Positions 1 to 7,718 of a DNA stretch of 9,229 nucleotides are shown piece by piece; within the stretch, counting starts at the first letter, position 1, and each line of letters begins with the position of its first letter. Source of the DNA: Prolixibacteraceae bacterium. Its GTDB lineage: Bacteria; Bacteroidota; Bacteroidia; Bacteroidales; Prolixibacteraceae. Location: the NCBI GenBank assembly GCA_016788685.1, contig JAEUSS010000056.1, positions 1 to 9,229 on the forward strand, in the 5' to 3' direction. Below the pieces are notes generated by a model. That model saw only the letters and a list, made by a program, of their open reading frames with translations, searched no databases and was not told where the DNA came from. The translations under genes were made by a program, and so were the position numbers.

Positions 1-793
1 AAAAGCCCGGGCCGAAGCCGCTGTGAGCAGTGCCAACGCCGCACTGAAAGTAGCCGAAAAAGACCACGAACGATTCACCACCTTATTCGGGCAGCAAAGC
101 GCAACAGCCAAAGAGCTGGAAAACGTGAGCCTGCAACTCGAAGCCGCCAAATCGGGCGCCGAGGCTGCCGGGCAAATGCTGAACGAGGTAAAATCCATGC
201 TCGCCTACACGCGAATTTCAGCACCTTTCTCCGGAACAGTAACCCGAAAAACAGCCGATGAGGGAAGCATGGCCAGTCCGGGAATGCCGATACTAACCAT
301 TGAACAAGACGGACAACTGCAGATCAATGCTTCAATTCCCGAATCAGAAATCAGCCGGATTCAGCTGAACTCGCCTGCCAGCATCGAGGTCAAATCGGCA
401 AACCGCCGGTTCCGGGGCGAAGTTATTCAGATCAGCCGTTCGTCGCAATTCTCCGGAGGCCAGTATCAGGTCAAAATCAGTGTGCCGGCTGAGGCTGCCG
501 AAGGTTTACTGGCCGGCATGTATGTTACCGTTTTCATCCCTACTGAAGTAAAAACGGCGGAAGTCGGCTCATCAGTTTGGGTTCCTGAAGAAAGTTTAGT
601 CAGGCGCGAGCAACTGACCGGCCTGTACACGGTAACTGAAAATAATACCGCCGCCTTGCGCTGGGTCCGTACCGGAAAATCAGACGGAAAACGAGTCGAA
701 ATCATCTCGGGACTTGCAGCCAATGAACCTTTTGTTATTGGTGCCGAAAGCAAACTCTACAACGGCGCTCCGGTACAAATAAAAAACAACTGA
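1..793 (+). CDS. RND efflux membrane fusion protein (periplasmic adaptor), 5'-truncated
   Basis: This is the C-terminal part of a HlyD/AcrA-type periplasmic adaptor, which links an inner-membrane RND pump to an outer-membrane channel. The frame is open to the left edge (first full codon at 2), so the GTG at 23 is internal and not a start; the N-terminal signal and first lipoyl half are missing. Of the 263 residues present, about 1-65 form an Ala/Glu/Lys/Gln-rich helix typical of the alpha-hairpin coiled coil. Residues about 69-102 are the second lipoyl half, with the family hallmark ISAPFSGTV followed by a turn with EGSMASPGMPIL. The rest fits the beta-barrel and membrane-proximal domains (SIPESEI, then GMYVTVFIP and WVPEESLVRR). 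It ends in TGA 24 bp before the RND permease, so the two are almost certainly one operon and one complex. The family call is firm; the exported substrate cannot be read from the sequence. Confidence 0.93.
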   Translation, partial: KARAEAAVSSANAALKVAEKDHERFTTLFGQQSATAKELENVSLQLEAAKSGAEAAGQMLNEVKSMLAYTRISAPFSGTVTRKTADEGSMASPGMPILTIEQDGQLQINASIPESEISRIQLNSPASIEVKSANRRFRGEVIQISRSSQFSGGQYQVKISVPAEAAEGLLAGMYVTVFIPTEVKTAEVGSSVWVPEESLVRREQLTGLYTVTENNTAALRWVRTGKSDGKRVEIISGLAANEPFVIGAESKLYNGAPVQIKNN

Positions 794-817
794 TACACGA
801 ACTAACAGAAAATACTG

Positions 818-3800
818 ATGCAAGAAGGACTTTCAGGCAAAATAGCCAACGCATTTATACAATCGAAACTCACGATTCTGCTCATGCTGGCATTTATCAT
901 GCTGGGCGTTTACAGTACCTACCTGATCCCGCGTGAAGAAGAACCGCAGATACAGGTACCAATGGCCGATGTGCTGATCAGTTTCCCCGGGGCCAGCCCT
1001 TCGGAAGTTGAAACGAAGGTGTCAGCTCCTCTGGAAAAAATAATCTCGAATGTCAAAGGGGTTGAATATGTTTATTCATCAAGTCTTCAGGGACAAGCCA
1101 TGGTAATCGTCCAGTTTCTGGTCGGCGAAGATGTTGAACGCTCGCTGGTAAAACTGTACAGTGAAATTATGAAGCACATGGATCAGCTGCCGCAGGGCGT
1201 ATCGCTGCCCCTGATCAAAACACGGGCCATCGACGATGTGCCGGTTCTGGCGCTGACATTGTGGAGCGAAAAATCGGGCGATTACAGTTTGAAACAACTG
1301 TCGGAAATCGTTTCCGGCGAAATAAAAAAGATACCTGATGTTGCCACAGTCAGCTTGCTGGGCGGACGAAGCCGAGAAATAAAAGTGGTGCTCGACAAAG
1401 ATAAAATGGCCGAAAACGGACTGGACTTTCTTACGATCAGCCGGCAAATGCAAGCCAGCAATGCCGAAATGATTTCGGGTACGCTGCTGAAAAACGATTC
1501 GGCTTATTCGGTTGAAACCAGCAGCTTCCTGACCAGCGCCGAAGATGTAGCCAACCTGATTGTGGGAACCAACCAGGGACTTCCGGTTTATCTGCACCAG
1601 ATTGCGCAGGTGGAAGACGGCCCCGAAACTCCCCGTCAATACGTATTCTTTGGTTACGGACAGGCTGCACACGAACCGGATGTTGCTCCCGGAGCCAACT
1701 ACCCGGCCATTACACTGGCCATAGCCAAGAAAAAAGGGGCAGATGCCATGCATCTGTCAGAAAAAATACTGAATAAGGTTGAGCACCTGAAAAAGGAACT
1801 CATTCCGGCCGACGTACAGGTAACAACAACCCGCAATTACGGTGAATCGGCATCACACAAAGTATCGGAGCTGTTACTGCACCTCTTTGTCTCCATCGTG
1901 GTGGTTACACTGTTCGTCATGCTGGCCATGGGCTGGCGCGGCGGATTGGTGGTATTCCTCTCGGTTCCGGTAACCTTTGCACTGACTTTATTCTCCTATT
2001 ATTTCCTGGGCTACACCCTAAACCGGATCACGCTGTTTGCGCTGGTATTTGTAACCGGGATTGTGGTCGACGACTCCATCATCATTGCTGAAAACATGCA
2101 CCGGCACTTTAAAATGAAAAAACGTCCGCCGCTGCAAGCCGCCATTTACGCCATCAACGAAGTGGGAAATCCAACCATTCTGGCCACGTTTACAGTAATT
2201 GCGGCTATTTTACCCATGGCGTTTGTTTCCGGAATGATGGGCCCTTACATGAGCCCAATGCCAATCGGAGCATCGATTGCCATGCTTATTTCGCTGATTA
2301 TTGCCTTGACCCTTACCCCATACCTGGGCTATATGTTCCTGAGGGGAAAAGAAAAGGCAGGTAAAGAACACAAACCAACGTCACTGAGCGAAAGCCCGAT
2401 ATTTAAACTTTATTCGCGCACCATCTCTCCGATGATTGAGAAACGGCAATTGCGCTGGGCATTCATGATTACAACCATCGTCATCCTGCTGGCATCAACA
2501 GCGCTTTTTGTTACGCGCTCGGTTCCGGTAAAAATGCTGCCGTTTGATAATAAAAATGAATTTCAGGTGGTGATTGACATGCCTGAAGGAACAAGCCTTG
2601 AACGAACTGCTGCTGTAACCGCCGAAATTGCATCGTATATCGCCCGGCAACCCATGATCACTTCTTACCAGGGCTATGTCGGCACTTCTGGCCCGATGAG
2701 CTTTAACGGGCTGGTCAGGCATTACGACATGCGCCGGGGCGGAAATGTCGCCGACATTCAGGTAAACCTGATTGATAAAAAAGAACGAAGCCTCCAAAGC
2801 CATGACATCGCCAAAAACATGCGTGAAGGAATACAAGCCATTGGCCGGAAATATCAGGCCAACGTAAAACTGGTCGAAGTTCCTCCCGGTCCTCCGGTAC
2901 GCTCTACACTGGTGGCCGAAATATATGGCCCCGATTATGCGAAGCAAATTGAAGTAGCCCGTCAGCTAAAAGATTTGTTTGAATCAACCGATGATGTTGT
3001 TGATGTCGACTGGTCGGTTGAAGATGACCAGACTGAATATCAGTTTCAGGTAGATAAAGAGAAAGCGATGCGAATGGGTGTTGCTCCGGCGCAGATCGTT
3101 GGCACTATGCACGCGGCATTGTCCGGACAAGACGTCGGGATGTTGCACGATCCGGCTTCGTACAGCCCGGTGAGTATTCGCCTTCAGTTGGCCGATGCCG
3201 GAAAATCTTCGCTGAACGATTTGCGGAGTATCAAGGTTGTCGGGCAAATGGGCAATGCTGTTCCGGTAGGCGATCTGGTAAACATCAACGAAACCATCAT
3301 CCCCAAATCCATTCAGCGTAAGAACCAGCAACGGGTGGTTTATGTGCTGGCCGATATGGCCGGAAAACTGGAAAGCCCTTTTTATGCCATGAACCGCATG
3401 TCGGATAAAATAAAGGCATTTGATCTGCCGGCCGGTTACTCCTTGGGCGAAGAGTACAGCCATGCCCCGGAATCAGATGACAATTTCACGCTGAAATGGG
3501 ACGGAGAATGGCAGATTACCTACGAAGTATTCCGAGATCTTGGAATTGCGTTCATTCTTGTCATTGTCCTGATATACATGCTCATCGTTGGCTGGTTCCA
3601 GAATTTTACTGTTCCGCTGGTGATGCTTTCAGCCATTCCGCTGTCGCTGATCGGGATTATAGCCGGACACTGGATCATGGGCACATTTTTCAGCGCGACA
3701 TCCATGATCGGGTTCATTGCCCTTGCCGGGGTAATGGTCCGGAATTCGGTTTTGCTGATCGACTTTATCAACATCAGGCTCAAAGATGGTATTCCGCTGA

Positions 3801-4018
3801 AACAATCGATTATTGAAGCCGGGGCCGTCCGGACAACTCCTATTCTGCTGACAGCCGGAGCCGTTGTCCTGGGGGCCGTCATCATCCTGTTCGACCCGAT
3901 CTTCCAGGGACTGGCCATCTCGCTGATCGGAGGTACCATCACATCAACCTTCCTGACACTCATTGTCGTCCCGCTGCTCTATTTCCGGATGATGCGGAAA
4001 AAATATCCGATTCAATAA
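818..4018 (+). CDS. RND efflux transporter permease (AcrB/HAE-like), complete
   Basis: Inner-membrane proton-driven antiporter of the resistance-nodulation-division superfamily, the pump partner of the adaptor just upstream. At 1066 residues it matches the usual ~1040. The layout is the classic duplicated one: TM1 at about 17-37, a periplasmic porter/docking loop about 40-345 beginning with the motif IPREEEPQIQVP, TM2-6 at about 350-508, TM7 at about 547-567, a second periplasmic loop about 570-900, and TM8-12 at about 905-1057. TM4 carries the paired proton-relay aspartates (D418, D419 in GIVVDDSIIIAEN). In TM10 the position of the AcrB relay lysine (K940) appears to be Arg975 in GVMVRNSVLLIDF. 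The REEEPQI signature and the lack of CusA-type metal-site methionines that I can recognise favour an organic-compound (HAE-like) exporter over a heavy-metal pump, but this is inference. The ATG at 818 is the only start giving the full TM1; there is no clear Shine-Dalgarno. Confidence 0.95.
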   Translation: MQEGLSGKIANAFIQSKLTILLMLAFIMLGVYSTYLIPREEEPQIQVPMADVLISFPGASPSEVETKVSAPLEKIISNVKGVEYVYSSSLQGQAMVIVQFLVGEDVERSLVKLYSEIMKHMDQLPQGVSLPLIKTRAIDDVPVLALTLWSEKSGDYSLKQLSEIVSGEIKKIPDVATVSLLGGRSREIKVVLDKDKMAENGLDFLTISRQMQASNAEMISGTLLKNDSAYSVETSSFLTSAEDVANLIVGTNQGLPVYLHQIAQVEDGPETPRQYVFFGYGQAAHEPDVAPGANYPAITLAIAKKKGADAMHLSEKILNKVEHLKKELIPADVQVTTTRNYGESASHKVSELLLHLFVSIVVVTLFVMLAMGWRGGLVVFLSVPVTFALTLFSYYFLGYTLNRITLFALVFVTGIVVDDSIIIAENMHRHFKMKKRPPLQAAIYAINEVGNPTILATFTVIAAILPMAFVSGMMGPYMSPMPIGASIAMLISLIIALTLTPYLGYMFLRGKEKAGKEHKPTSLSESPIFKLYSRTISPMIEKRQLRWAFMITTIVILLASTALFVTRSVPVKMLPFDNKNEFQVVIDMPEGTSLERTAAVTAEIASYIARQPMITSYQGYVGTSGPMSFNGLVRHYDMRRGGNVADIQVNLIDKKERSLQSHDIAKNMREGIQAIGRKYQANVKLVEVPPGPPVRSTLVAEIYGPDYAKQIEVARQLKDLFESTDDVVDVDWSVEDDQTEYQFQVDKEKAMRMGVAPAQIVGTMHAALSGQDVGMLHDPASYSPVSIRLQLADAGKSSLNDLRSIKVVGQMGNAVPVGDLVNINETIIPKSIQRKNQQRVVYVLADMAGKLESPFYAMNRMSDKIKAFDLPAGYSLGEEYSHAPESDDNFTLKWDGEWQITYEVFRDLGIAFILVIVLIYMLIVGWFQNFTVPLVMLSAIPLSLIGIIAGHWIMGTFFSATSMIGFIALAGVMVRNSVLLIDFINIRLKDGIPLKQSIIEAGAVRTTPILLTAGAVVLGAVIILFDPIFQGLAISLIGGTITSTFLTLIVVPLLYFRMMRKKYPIQ

Positions 4019-4037
4019 CCAATTAACGTTTTGAACT

Positions 4038-4346
4038 ATGAAACTATTGATTGTAACCTCACTGAAAGAATTCAAAAAAGATGTGTCGGATATGCTGGAA
4101 AAAGCACAGATACCTGTTTTTAGCTTTTCTGAAATCATTGGTGTAAAGACCAGCTATACCCCGGAACTTTCTGACGACTGGTTTACCAGTGACAAGGATC
4201 GCGAATTCAGATCGGTTTTCTTTTTCAGTTTTACCGATGACGCAAAAGCAGATGATGTACTCGGGCAAATTGCTGTCTTCAATACACTCGACCGGGTCGA
4301 ATATCCGGTCCGGGGTTTTGTTCTGCCGGTTGAAAAGGCGATATAA
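4038..4346 (+). CDS. Small PII/DUF3240-like protein at the end of the RND operon
   Basis: A 102-residue soluble protein with no signal peptide or membrane segment. The predicted order is beta (2-7, KLLIVT), helix (9-22), beta (25-34), a polar loop (35-56) with DDWF, beta (57-64, RSVFFFSF), helix (68-84), beta (90-97), ending PVEKAI. This beta-alpha-beta-beta-alpha-beta pattern and length match the ferredoxin-like fold of PII-type regulators. Small proteins of this type (including DUF3240) are known next to RND pumps, and similar unnamed proteins are, from memory, common after RND genes in Bacteroidota. It starts 19 bp after the permease stop and precedes the operon terminator, so it is co-transcribed. 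A role as a ligand-sensing or pump-modulating subunit is inference. The PII T-loop nucleotide motifs are not recognisable, so it should not be called GlnB/GlnK. The gene is sound; its function is uncertain. Confidence 0.75.
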   Translation: MKLLIVTSLKEFKKDVSDMLEKAQIPVFSFSEIIGVKTSYTPELSDDWFTSDKDREFRSVFFFSFTDDAKADDVLGQIAVFNTLDRVEYPVRGFVLPVEKAI

Positions 4347-4364
4347 ACCCGATTTTAAATTCAC

Positions 4365-4415
4365 AAACCCAAATTCGCTGCTCAGAACGTTCTGTGCCAA
4401 CGAATTTGGGTTTTT
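4365..4415 (+). terminator. Rho-independent terminator of the RND operon, with nested palindrome in the loop
   Basis: A perfect 13-bp stem, AAACCCAAATTCG at 4365-4377 paired with CGAATTTGGGTTT at 4401-4413, runs into five Ts after the GGG (4411-4415). It lies 18 bp after the stop of the small PII-like gene, so it ends the + strand operon. The 23-nt loop contains a 12-bp perfect palindrome, CAGAACGTTCTG (4383-4394), which could form a second hairpin on top of the main stem. On the - strand the stem is followed by GTGAATTT rather than a clean T run, so it may also end the convergent rhamnosidase gene, but less efficiently. Confidence 0.88.
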
Positions 4416-4463
4416 CATTTCCGTCCGCCGGAACTTACTTAGTATGGCGGCACAACATCAGCC

Positions 4464-6761
4464 TTATCTGGTTAACTCAAAGAAGTGATTCCCGGAACCG
4501 ACACCTTCTGCCACGGCATAATTCCCTTCCTTACGGCATTTTACCGGACTGCCGTTCATGCTCACCTTTTGTGTTTTCGACCAGAAAGGCAGGTAAACAT
4601 CAGCCGTTGTGTTAGCCGGAATGGTCAGATTCATGGAAAACGACTGTTGCGGTTTGTTTTTGAATGACATCAGCACATCACCCCGAATGGTCGGGCATTT
4701 AATCTCGGCGTATTCGAGCGAAGCGGGTTGCGGTTTGATCCGGATTTTCCTGAACCCGGGTTCGAGCGGTTCGATGCCCATGAGTTTGCGTGGAATGACA
4801 TTGGCCGGAGCCGCTCCCCAGGCATGGTTCCAGTCCTGATTTGGCTTGTATTTGTTGTCCCAGGCTTCGAGTGATATGGTTGAGCCCACACGGATCATGT
4901 TGTACCAGCTGCGTTCTGCGGTTGACGTCAACAGTCCCAATCCGTATTCCGGATTATTTCCGTCGTAAACAGCGTCCATCAAAAACTGCGACCCGTAAAC
5001 GCTGCATGCCATCCCGCGCGACTGCATAAAGCTGTTCACTTTCGGGATGTATTTTTCAGGAGTTAAGCCAAAAGCCGCCGGAAACATGTTCGCATGCAGC
5101 GAGGCATGATCGGTGCCAATACCATCAACATAGATTCCCCGTCTTTTGTCAATTAATTTTTCGTTGATTACAGCCTTCAGTTTCTGGGTCAGAACTGCAA
5201 ACGCCTTTTGGTCACCGGCTTGGTTCAGCACTCCGGCAATCTGCGCCAGTTGGTTCACCGCCTGAAAATGGTAGGCGTTTACCACCGCATTCACATCGCG
5301 GAATACAAAACCATCGGTTTCGCCCGGCTCTTTCTTGCCCAGACCCAAAATTCCGCTTTGAGGCCAGTCAACGATATCCTTCAACGTTCCTTTAAAATGA
5401 ATGGTTTCCAGAACTTCCGGCGTCACTTTTCCGGTTCGGGTTGAGATAAGACCGGATTCGTCAGCCAGCGGCAATAAGGCTTTTGCTTTCAGGTCGGTGT
5501 AAAGATGCCGCAGCGACTCGATGTTTCCGGTGTACAGGTAATCGTTCCAGGCCATCAGCACCGACTGCATAATCCACTCGGTTGGCCAGGTCGGACGATT
5601 GATCAGGTATTCGTGCGAGTAGCGCCCCATGCTGTATTCACGGGTTACACCGTAATGCCCCAACTGATTGATGTACGCATCTGCTTCGTAAGGAATCCGT
5701 TCGCGGTCGCCATCCACATAAACGCCCATGAATGAAGTCGCTTTGATTGAATATTTGCACAGGTCCCAGACCTGATTCAGCACTGTATCTGAACTGGAAA
5801 AGTACGATTCAGATTCATCAAACGGGTAAAAAACTATTTCCTGAACCACCTGATTCTTTTCAACCGGCTGACTGTATCCTTCTATTTCGCAATAACGGAA
5901 CGGTGTGACGTCGCCAATGTATTGCGGCATAAGCACTGCCTGCGGACCGGTATTTCGCTTGTCAGGGTGAATGGCCAGATGATAAGTATTCCATCCTGAC
6001 TTTAAGCCCAGCCGGTATACCGAATAGCGGATTGTTCCGCCCGGAGTACGGTCGATACGCCCATTTTTCACCGTTTCACCCAAATGAATCAGAATCGTAT
6101 CGGTCGCTGTTTGGCCAAATAATGTCAGCCGAAGCTGGCCAAAGGCATCTTTCCCGAAATCGATAAACCAGGAGGCATTGGTGAGCGGTTTTATTGCGGA
6201 AGCGAAAACGTCTTGCTTCTGCTGCGGATACCGGGCAGTGGCATAATCAACCAGCTCAGCGGCCGTCTTGAACTGAGCAACTGCCGAAAACAAAGATTCT
6301 GCTCCGTGATTGTCCCAGGTCTTTACTTTCCAGAAATAGACGGAATTGGGCTGAAGTGCTTTTCCGGCATACGAAACATTCACCGACTGGTCGCTTTCTG
6401 TTTTCCCCGAATCCCAGCAATCACCAATGTTCTTCTGAATATTTTCCAGACTTGATGCCACCAGCACCCGGTAAGCCGTTTGAAGCGTATTGCTTTGACC
6501 GGAGTTGACGATCCAACCAAAAAAAGGCCGCTTTTGAGTAATCTCGGCAAACTGGAAATTCTCGTTTCGGTTGACGGCCTGATACAGCGGAGTATTCACC
6601 GCGTAGCCGTTCCGAAAAACCTGCCCGGCATGTGACAGAAAATTGACAGTCAGTCCCGATGGTTGTTCCTGTTCCGGGATAGCCGCTCCCGCCTGAAAGG
6701 CTAACAACAGCAGCAATGCCCCCGATACGGCATGCTGAAACATTTTCAATACACGATTCAT
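4464..6761 (-). CDS. Secreted GH78 alpha-L-rhamnosidase-like glycoside hydrolase
   Basis: Glycosidase of family GH78, whose known members release terminal alpha-L-rhamnose by inversion. The 765-residue protein starts with a Sec signal peptide (hydrophobic 12-25, likely cleavage near AGA/AIPE at 27; no lipobox Cys). Residues about 93-167 (TAYRVLVAS ... PNSVYFWKVKTWDN) are the Ig/FnIII-like domain common at the N-terminus of GH78. About 190-312 is a beta-sandwich, about 315-655 the (alpha/alpha)6 barrel and 656-765 the C-terminal beta-sandwich, opening with LMGIEPLEPGFRKIRIKP. The barrel holds VDGDRERIPYEAD (D350, putative general acid E354, D361) and SLEAWDN (putative base E632), with H646 in NHAWGAAPA. 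Glu-to-Asp spacing in the first motif equals that in characterised enzymes. It is shorter than many GH78 proteins (about 900-1100), with no extra carbohydrate-binding module seen. It follows the creatininase-family gene by 77 bp on the same strand and is probably co-transcribed. Family is firm; rhamnose specificity is inferred. Confidence 0.9.
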   Translation of the reverse strand: MNRVLKMFQHAVSGALLLLLAFQAGAAIPEQEQPSGLTVNFLSHAGQVFRNGYAVNTPLYQAVNRNENFQFAEITQKRPFFGWIVNSGQSNTLQTAYRVLVASSLENIQKNIGDCWDSGKTESDQSVNVSYAGKALQPNSVYFWKVKTWDNHGAESLFSAVAQFKTAAELVDYATARYPQQKQDVFASAIKPLTNASWFIDFGKDAFGQLRLTLFGQTATDTILIHLGETVKNGRIDRTPGGTIRYSVYRLGLKSGWNTYHLAIHPDKRNTGPQAVLMPQYIGDVTPFRYCEIEGYSQPVEKNQVVQEIVFYPFDESESYFSSSDTVLNQVWDLCKYSIKATSFMGVYVDGDRERIPYEADAYINQLGHYGVTREYSMGRYSHEYLINRPTWPTEWIMQSVLMAWNDYLYTGNIESLRHLYTDLKAKALLPLADESGLISTRTGKVTPEVLETIHFKGTLKDIVDWPQSGILGLGKKEPGETDGFVFRDVNAVVNAYHFQAVNQLAQIAGVLNQAGDQKAFAVLTQKLKAVINEKLIDKRRGIYVDGIGTDHASLHANMFPAAFGLTPEKYIPKVNSFMQSRGMACSVYGSQFLMDAVYDGNNPEYGLGLLTSTAERSWYNMIRVGSTISLEAWDNKYKPNQDWNHAWGAAPANVIPRKLMGIEPLEPGFRKIRIKPQPASLEYAEIKCPTIRGDVLMSFKNKPQQSFSMNLTIPANTTADVYLPFWSKTQKVSMNGSPVKCRKEGNYAVAEGVGSGNHFFELTR

Positions 6762-6838
6762 AAGTCAGTTAGTTTAGGTCAGGTTATTTTCACATCAATT
6801 CTGTCGGCAGATCATTCATAACGGCCGATACCGGAAGA

Positions 6839-7600
6839 TTACCGGTAAAAGTCTTTTTGATCGCTTGTTGCCAGGTCGTGCAGGAAATGGCCGATTTTTT
6901 CGGTGAGCAACTTAAAAAACCGCTCTCCTTTTTCAGCAGTTGCTTTCGCCGGATTTCCAATTCCGGTATCTTTTGTCACACTGGTCCAGCGGCGTTCGGC
7001 CCAACCCCACCCCTCGTGCATGGCACTGAACTTGTATTTTTTTGCCACGCCATCGCCGGCTTCCGAAAGCGGTAAAACCCATTCCGGCTTCAGGTACATC
7101 ATCAGGCTGGTTTCCACTTCGCCGGCATGTTCGCCCAAATCCTCGAAAATGGCATCCCCCTCTTTCACTTTGTACCAGTTTACTTCGGAAAGAAACATCT
7201 TCGGATATTTTAGTCCGAGTTCGCGCAACATCTGTTTAAAATCGTTACCACCATGACTGTTCAGGATTACCAGTTTGTAAATTTCCTGCCGGTTAAGGGT
7301 GTCAATGATGTCATTCAGGATTGCGAATTGCGTGGAGGGATTCAGGTTCATGTCGAGTGTAACATCAAACTGCCCGGTATTGACACCAAACGGAATAGCC
7401 GGCAAAACAATTACTTTGCTTCCTTTTTCCCAGGCAACACGGGCAGCACCGGCAGCAATCATACTGGCTTCAACATTGTCCGTTGAATAGGGAAGATGGT
7501 AATTATGCGCTTCGGTGGCTCCCCACGGCAACACAACCAACTGATAACGTTCGTCTTTCACAGTCTTCCAATTGGTTTCGGCCAGAATATAAGGTCTCAT
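6839..7600 (-). CDS. Creatininase-family (creatinine amidohydrolase-like) metal hydrolase
   Basis: Cytoplasmic 253-residue protein (no signal peptide) of the creatininase family. Members are metal-dependent amidohydrolases acting on creatinine, formamide-type pyrimidine intermediates or mycofactocin precursor peptide, and many are uncharacterised. The N-terminal signature is LPWGATEAHNYHLPYSTDN, giving putative metal ligands E30, H32 and D41 with the Glu-to-Asp spacing of 11 seen in creatininase. NSHGGN (114-119) supplies H116, and GEHAGEVETS (156-165) supplies H158, E161 and E163, the usual second-half signature of this family. Length agrees with the family (about 240-270). The ATG at 7600 gives the familiar start MRPYILAETNWK. 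It is the first gene of the - strand pair and diverges from the Gfo/Idh gene across a 271-bp control region. With a secreted glycosidase downstream, a sugar-derived amide or lactone is more plausible than creatinine, but the substrate is unknown. Confidence 0.87.
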   Translation of the reverse strand: MRPYILAETNWKTVKDERYQLVVLPWGATEAHNYHLPYSTDNVEASMIAAGAARVAWEKGSKVIVLPAIPFGVNTGQFDVTLDMNLNPSTQFAILNDIIDTLNRQEIYKLVILNSHGGNDFKQMLRELGLKYPKMFLSEVNWYKVKEGDAIFEDLGEHAGEVETSLMMYLKPEWVLPLSEAGDGVAKKYKFSAMHEGWGWAERRWTSVTKDTGIGNPAKATAEKGERFFKLLTEKIGHFLHDLATSDQKDFYR

Positions 7601-7624
7601 AAGTGTGTGTGTTTAAGTGATTAT

Positions 7625-7660
7625 ATTTCTTGAAATTATCCGGATAAAAGTAATGTTACT
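7625..7660. promoter_or_regulatory. Three adjacent 12-bp inverted repeats (candidate operators)
   Basis: Side by side lie ATTTC-TT-GAAAT (7625-7636), the perfect palindrome TTATCCGGATAA (7636-7647) and AGTAA-TG-TTACT (7649-7660). Their centres are 11 and 13 bp apart, close to one helical turn. They sit 25-60 bp before the creatininase-family start and overlap a weak - strand promoter candidate, where a repressor would act. The arms differ in sequence, so they need not bind the same protein; short AT-rich inverted repeats also arise by chance. Confidence 0.4.
7645..7652 (-). promoter_or_regulatory. Weak candidate -7 element for the creatininase-GH78 transcript
   Basis: Read on the - strand this is TACTTTTA, one mismatch from the Bacteroidota -7 consensus TAnnTTTG, and it would put the transcript start about 40 nt before the creatininase-family ATG. 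No TTTG-like -33 element is seen at the right distance, so the call is tentative. No better match was found between 7601 and 7760 on this strand. Confidence 0.3.
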
Positions 7661-7718
7661 GCTCTTTATGCTGGTTGACGTAAAACATTGGGTGCCCCAA
7701 GCAATGCAATCGAATGCA

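Noticed and set aside
23..25. GTG at 23 as the start of the membrane fusion protein
   Set aside because: The frame is open to the left edge with the same Ala/Glu-rich helix, and the signal peptide and first lipoyl half are missing, so the gene starts upstream of the window.
1079..1753. 224-codon open frame on the - strand inside the RND permease gene
   Set aside because: It lies fully opposite a clearly conserved pump gene, its translation shows no recognisable domain, and such antisense frames are common in genes of this base composition.
4038..4346. Calling the small protein GlnB/GlnK
   Set aside because: The fold order and length fit PII-like proteins, but the typical T-loop and nucleotide-binding motifs are not recognisable.
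4365..4415. Reading the convergent hairpin as a proven bidirectional terminator
   Set aside because: The stem works for both strands, but the - strand lacks a clean T run after it, so only + strand termination is claimed.
6764..6790. Imperfect direct repeat GTCAGTTAGTTT / GTCAGGTTATTTT just before the GH78 start
   Set aside because: Only two copies with a mismatch and an indel, 14 nt apart in an AT-rich gap; no -7 element accompanies it, so it gives no good case for an internal promoter or operator.
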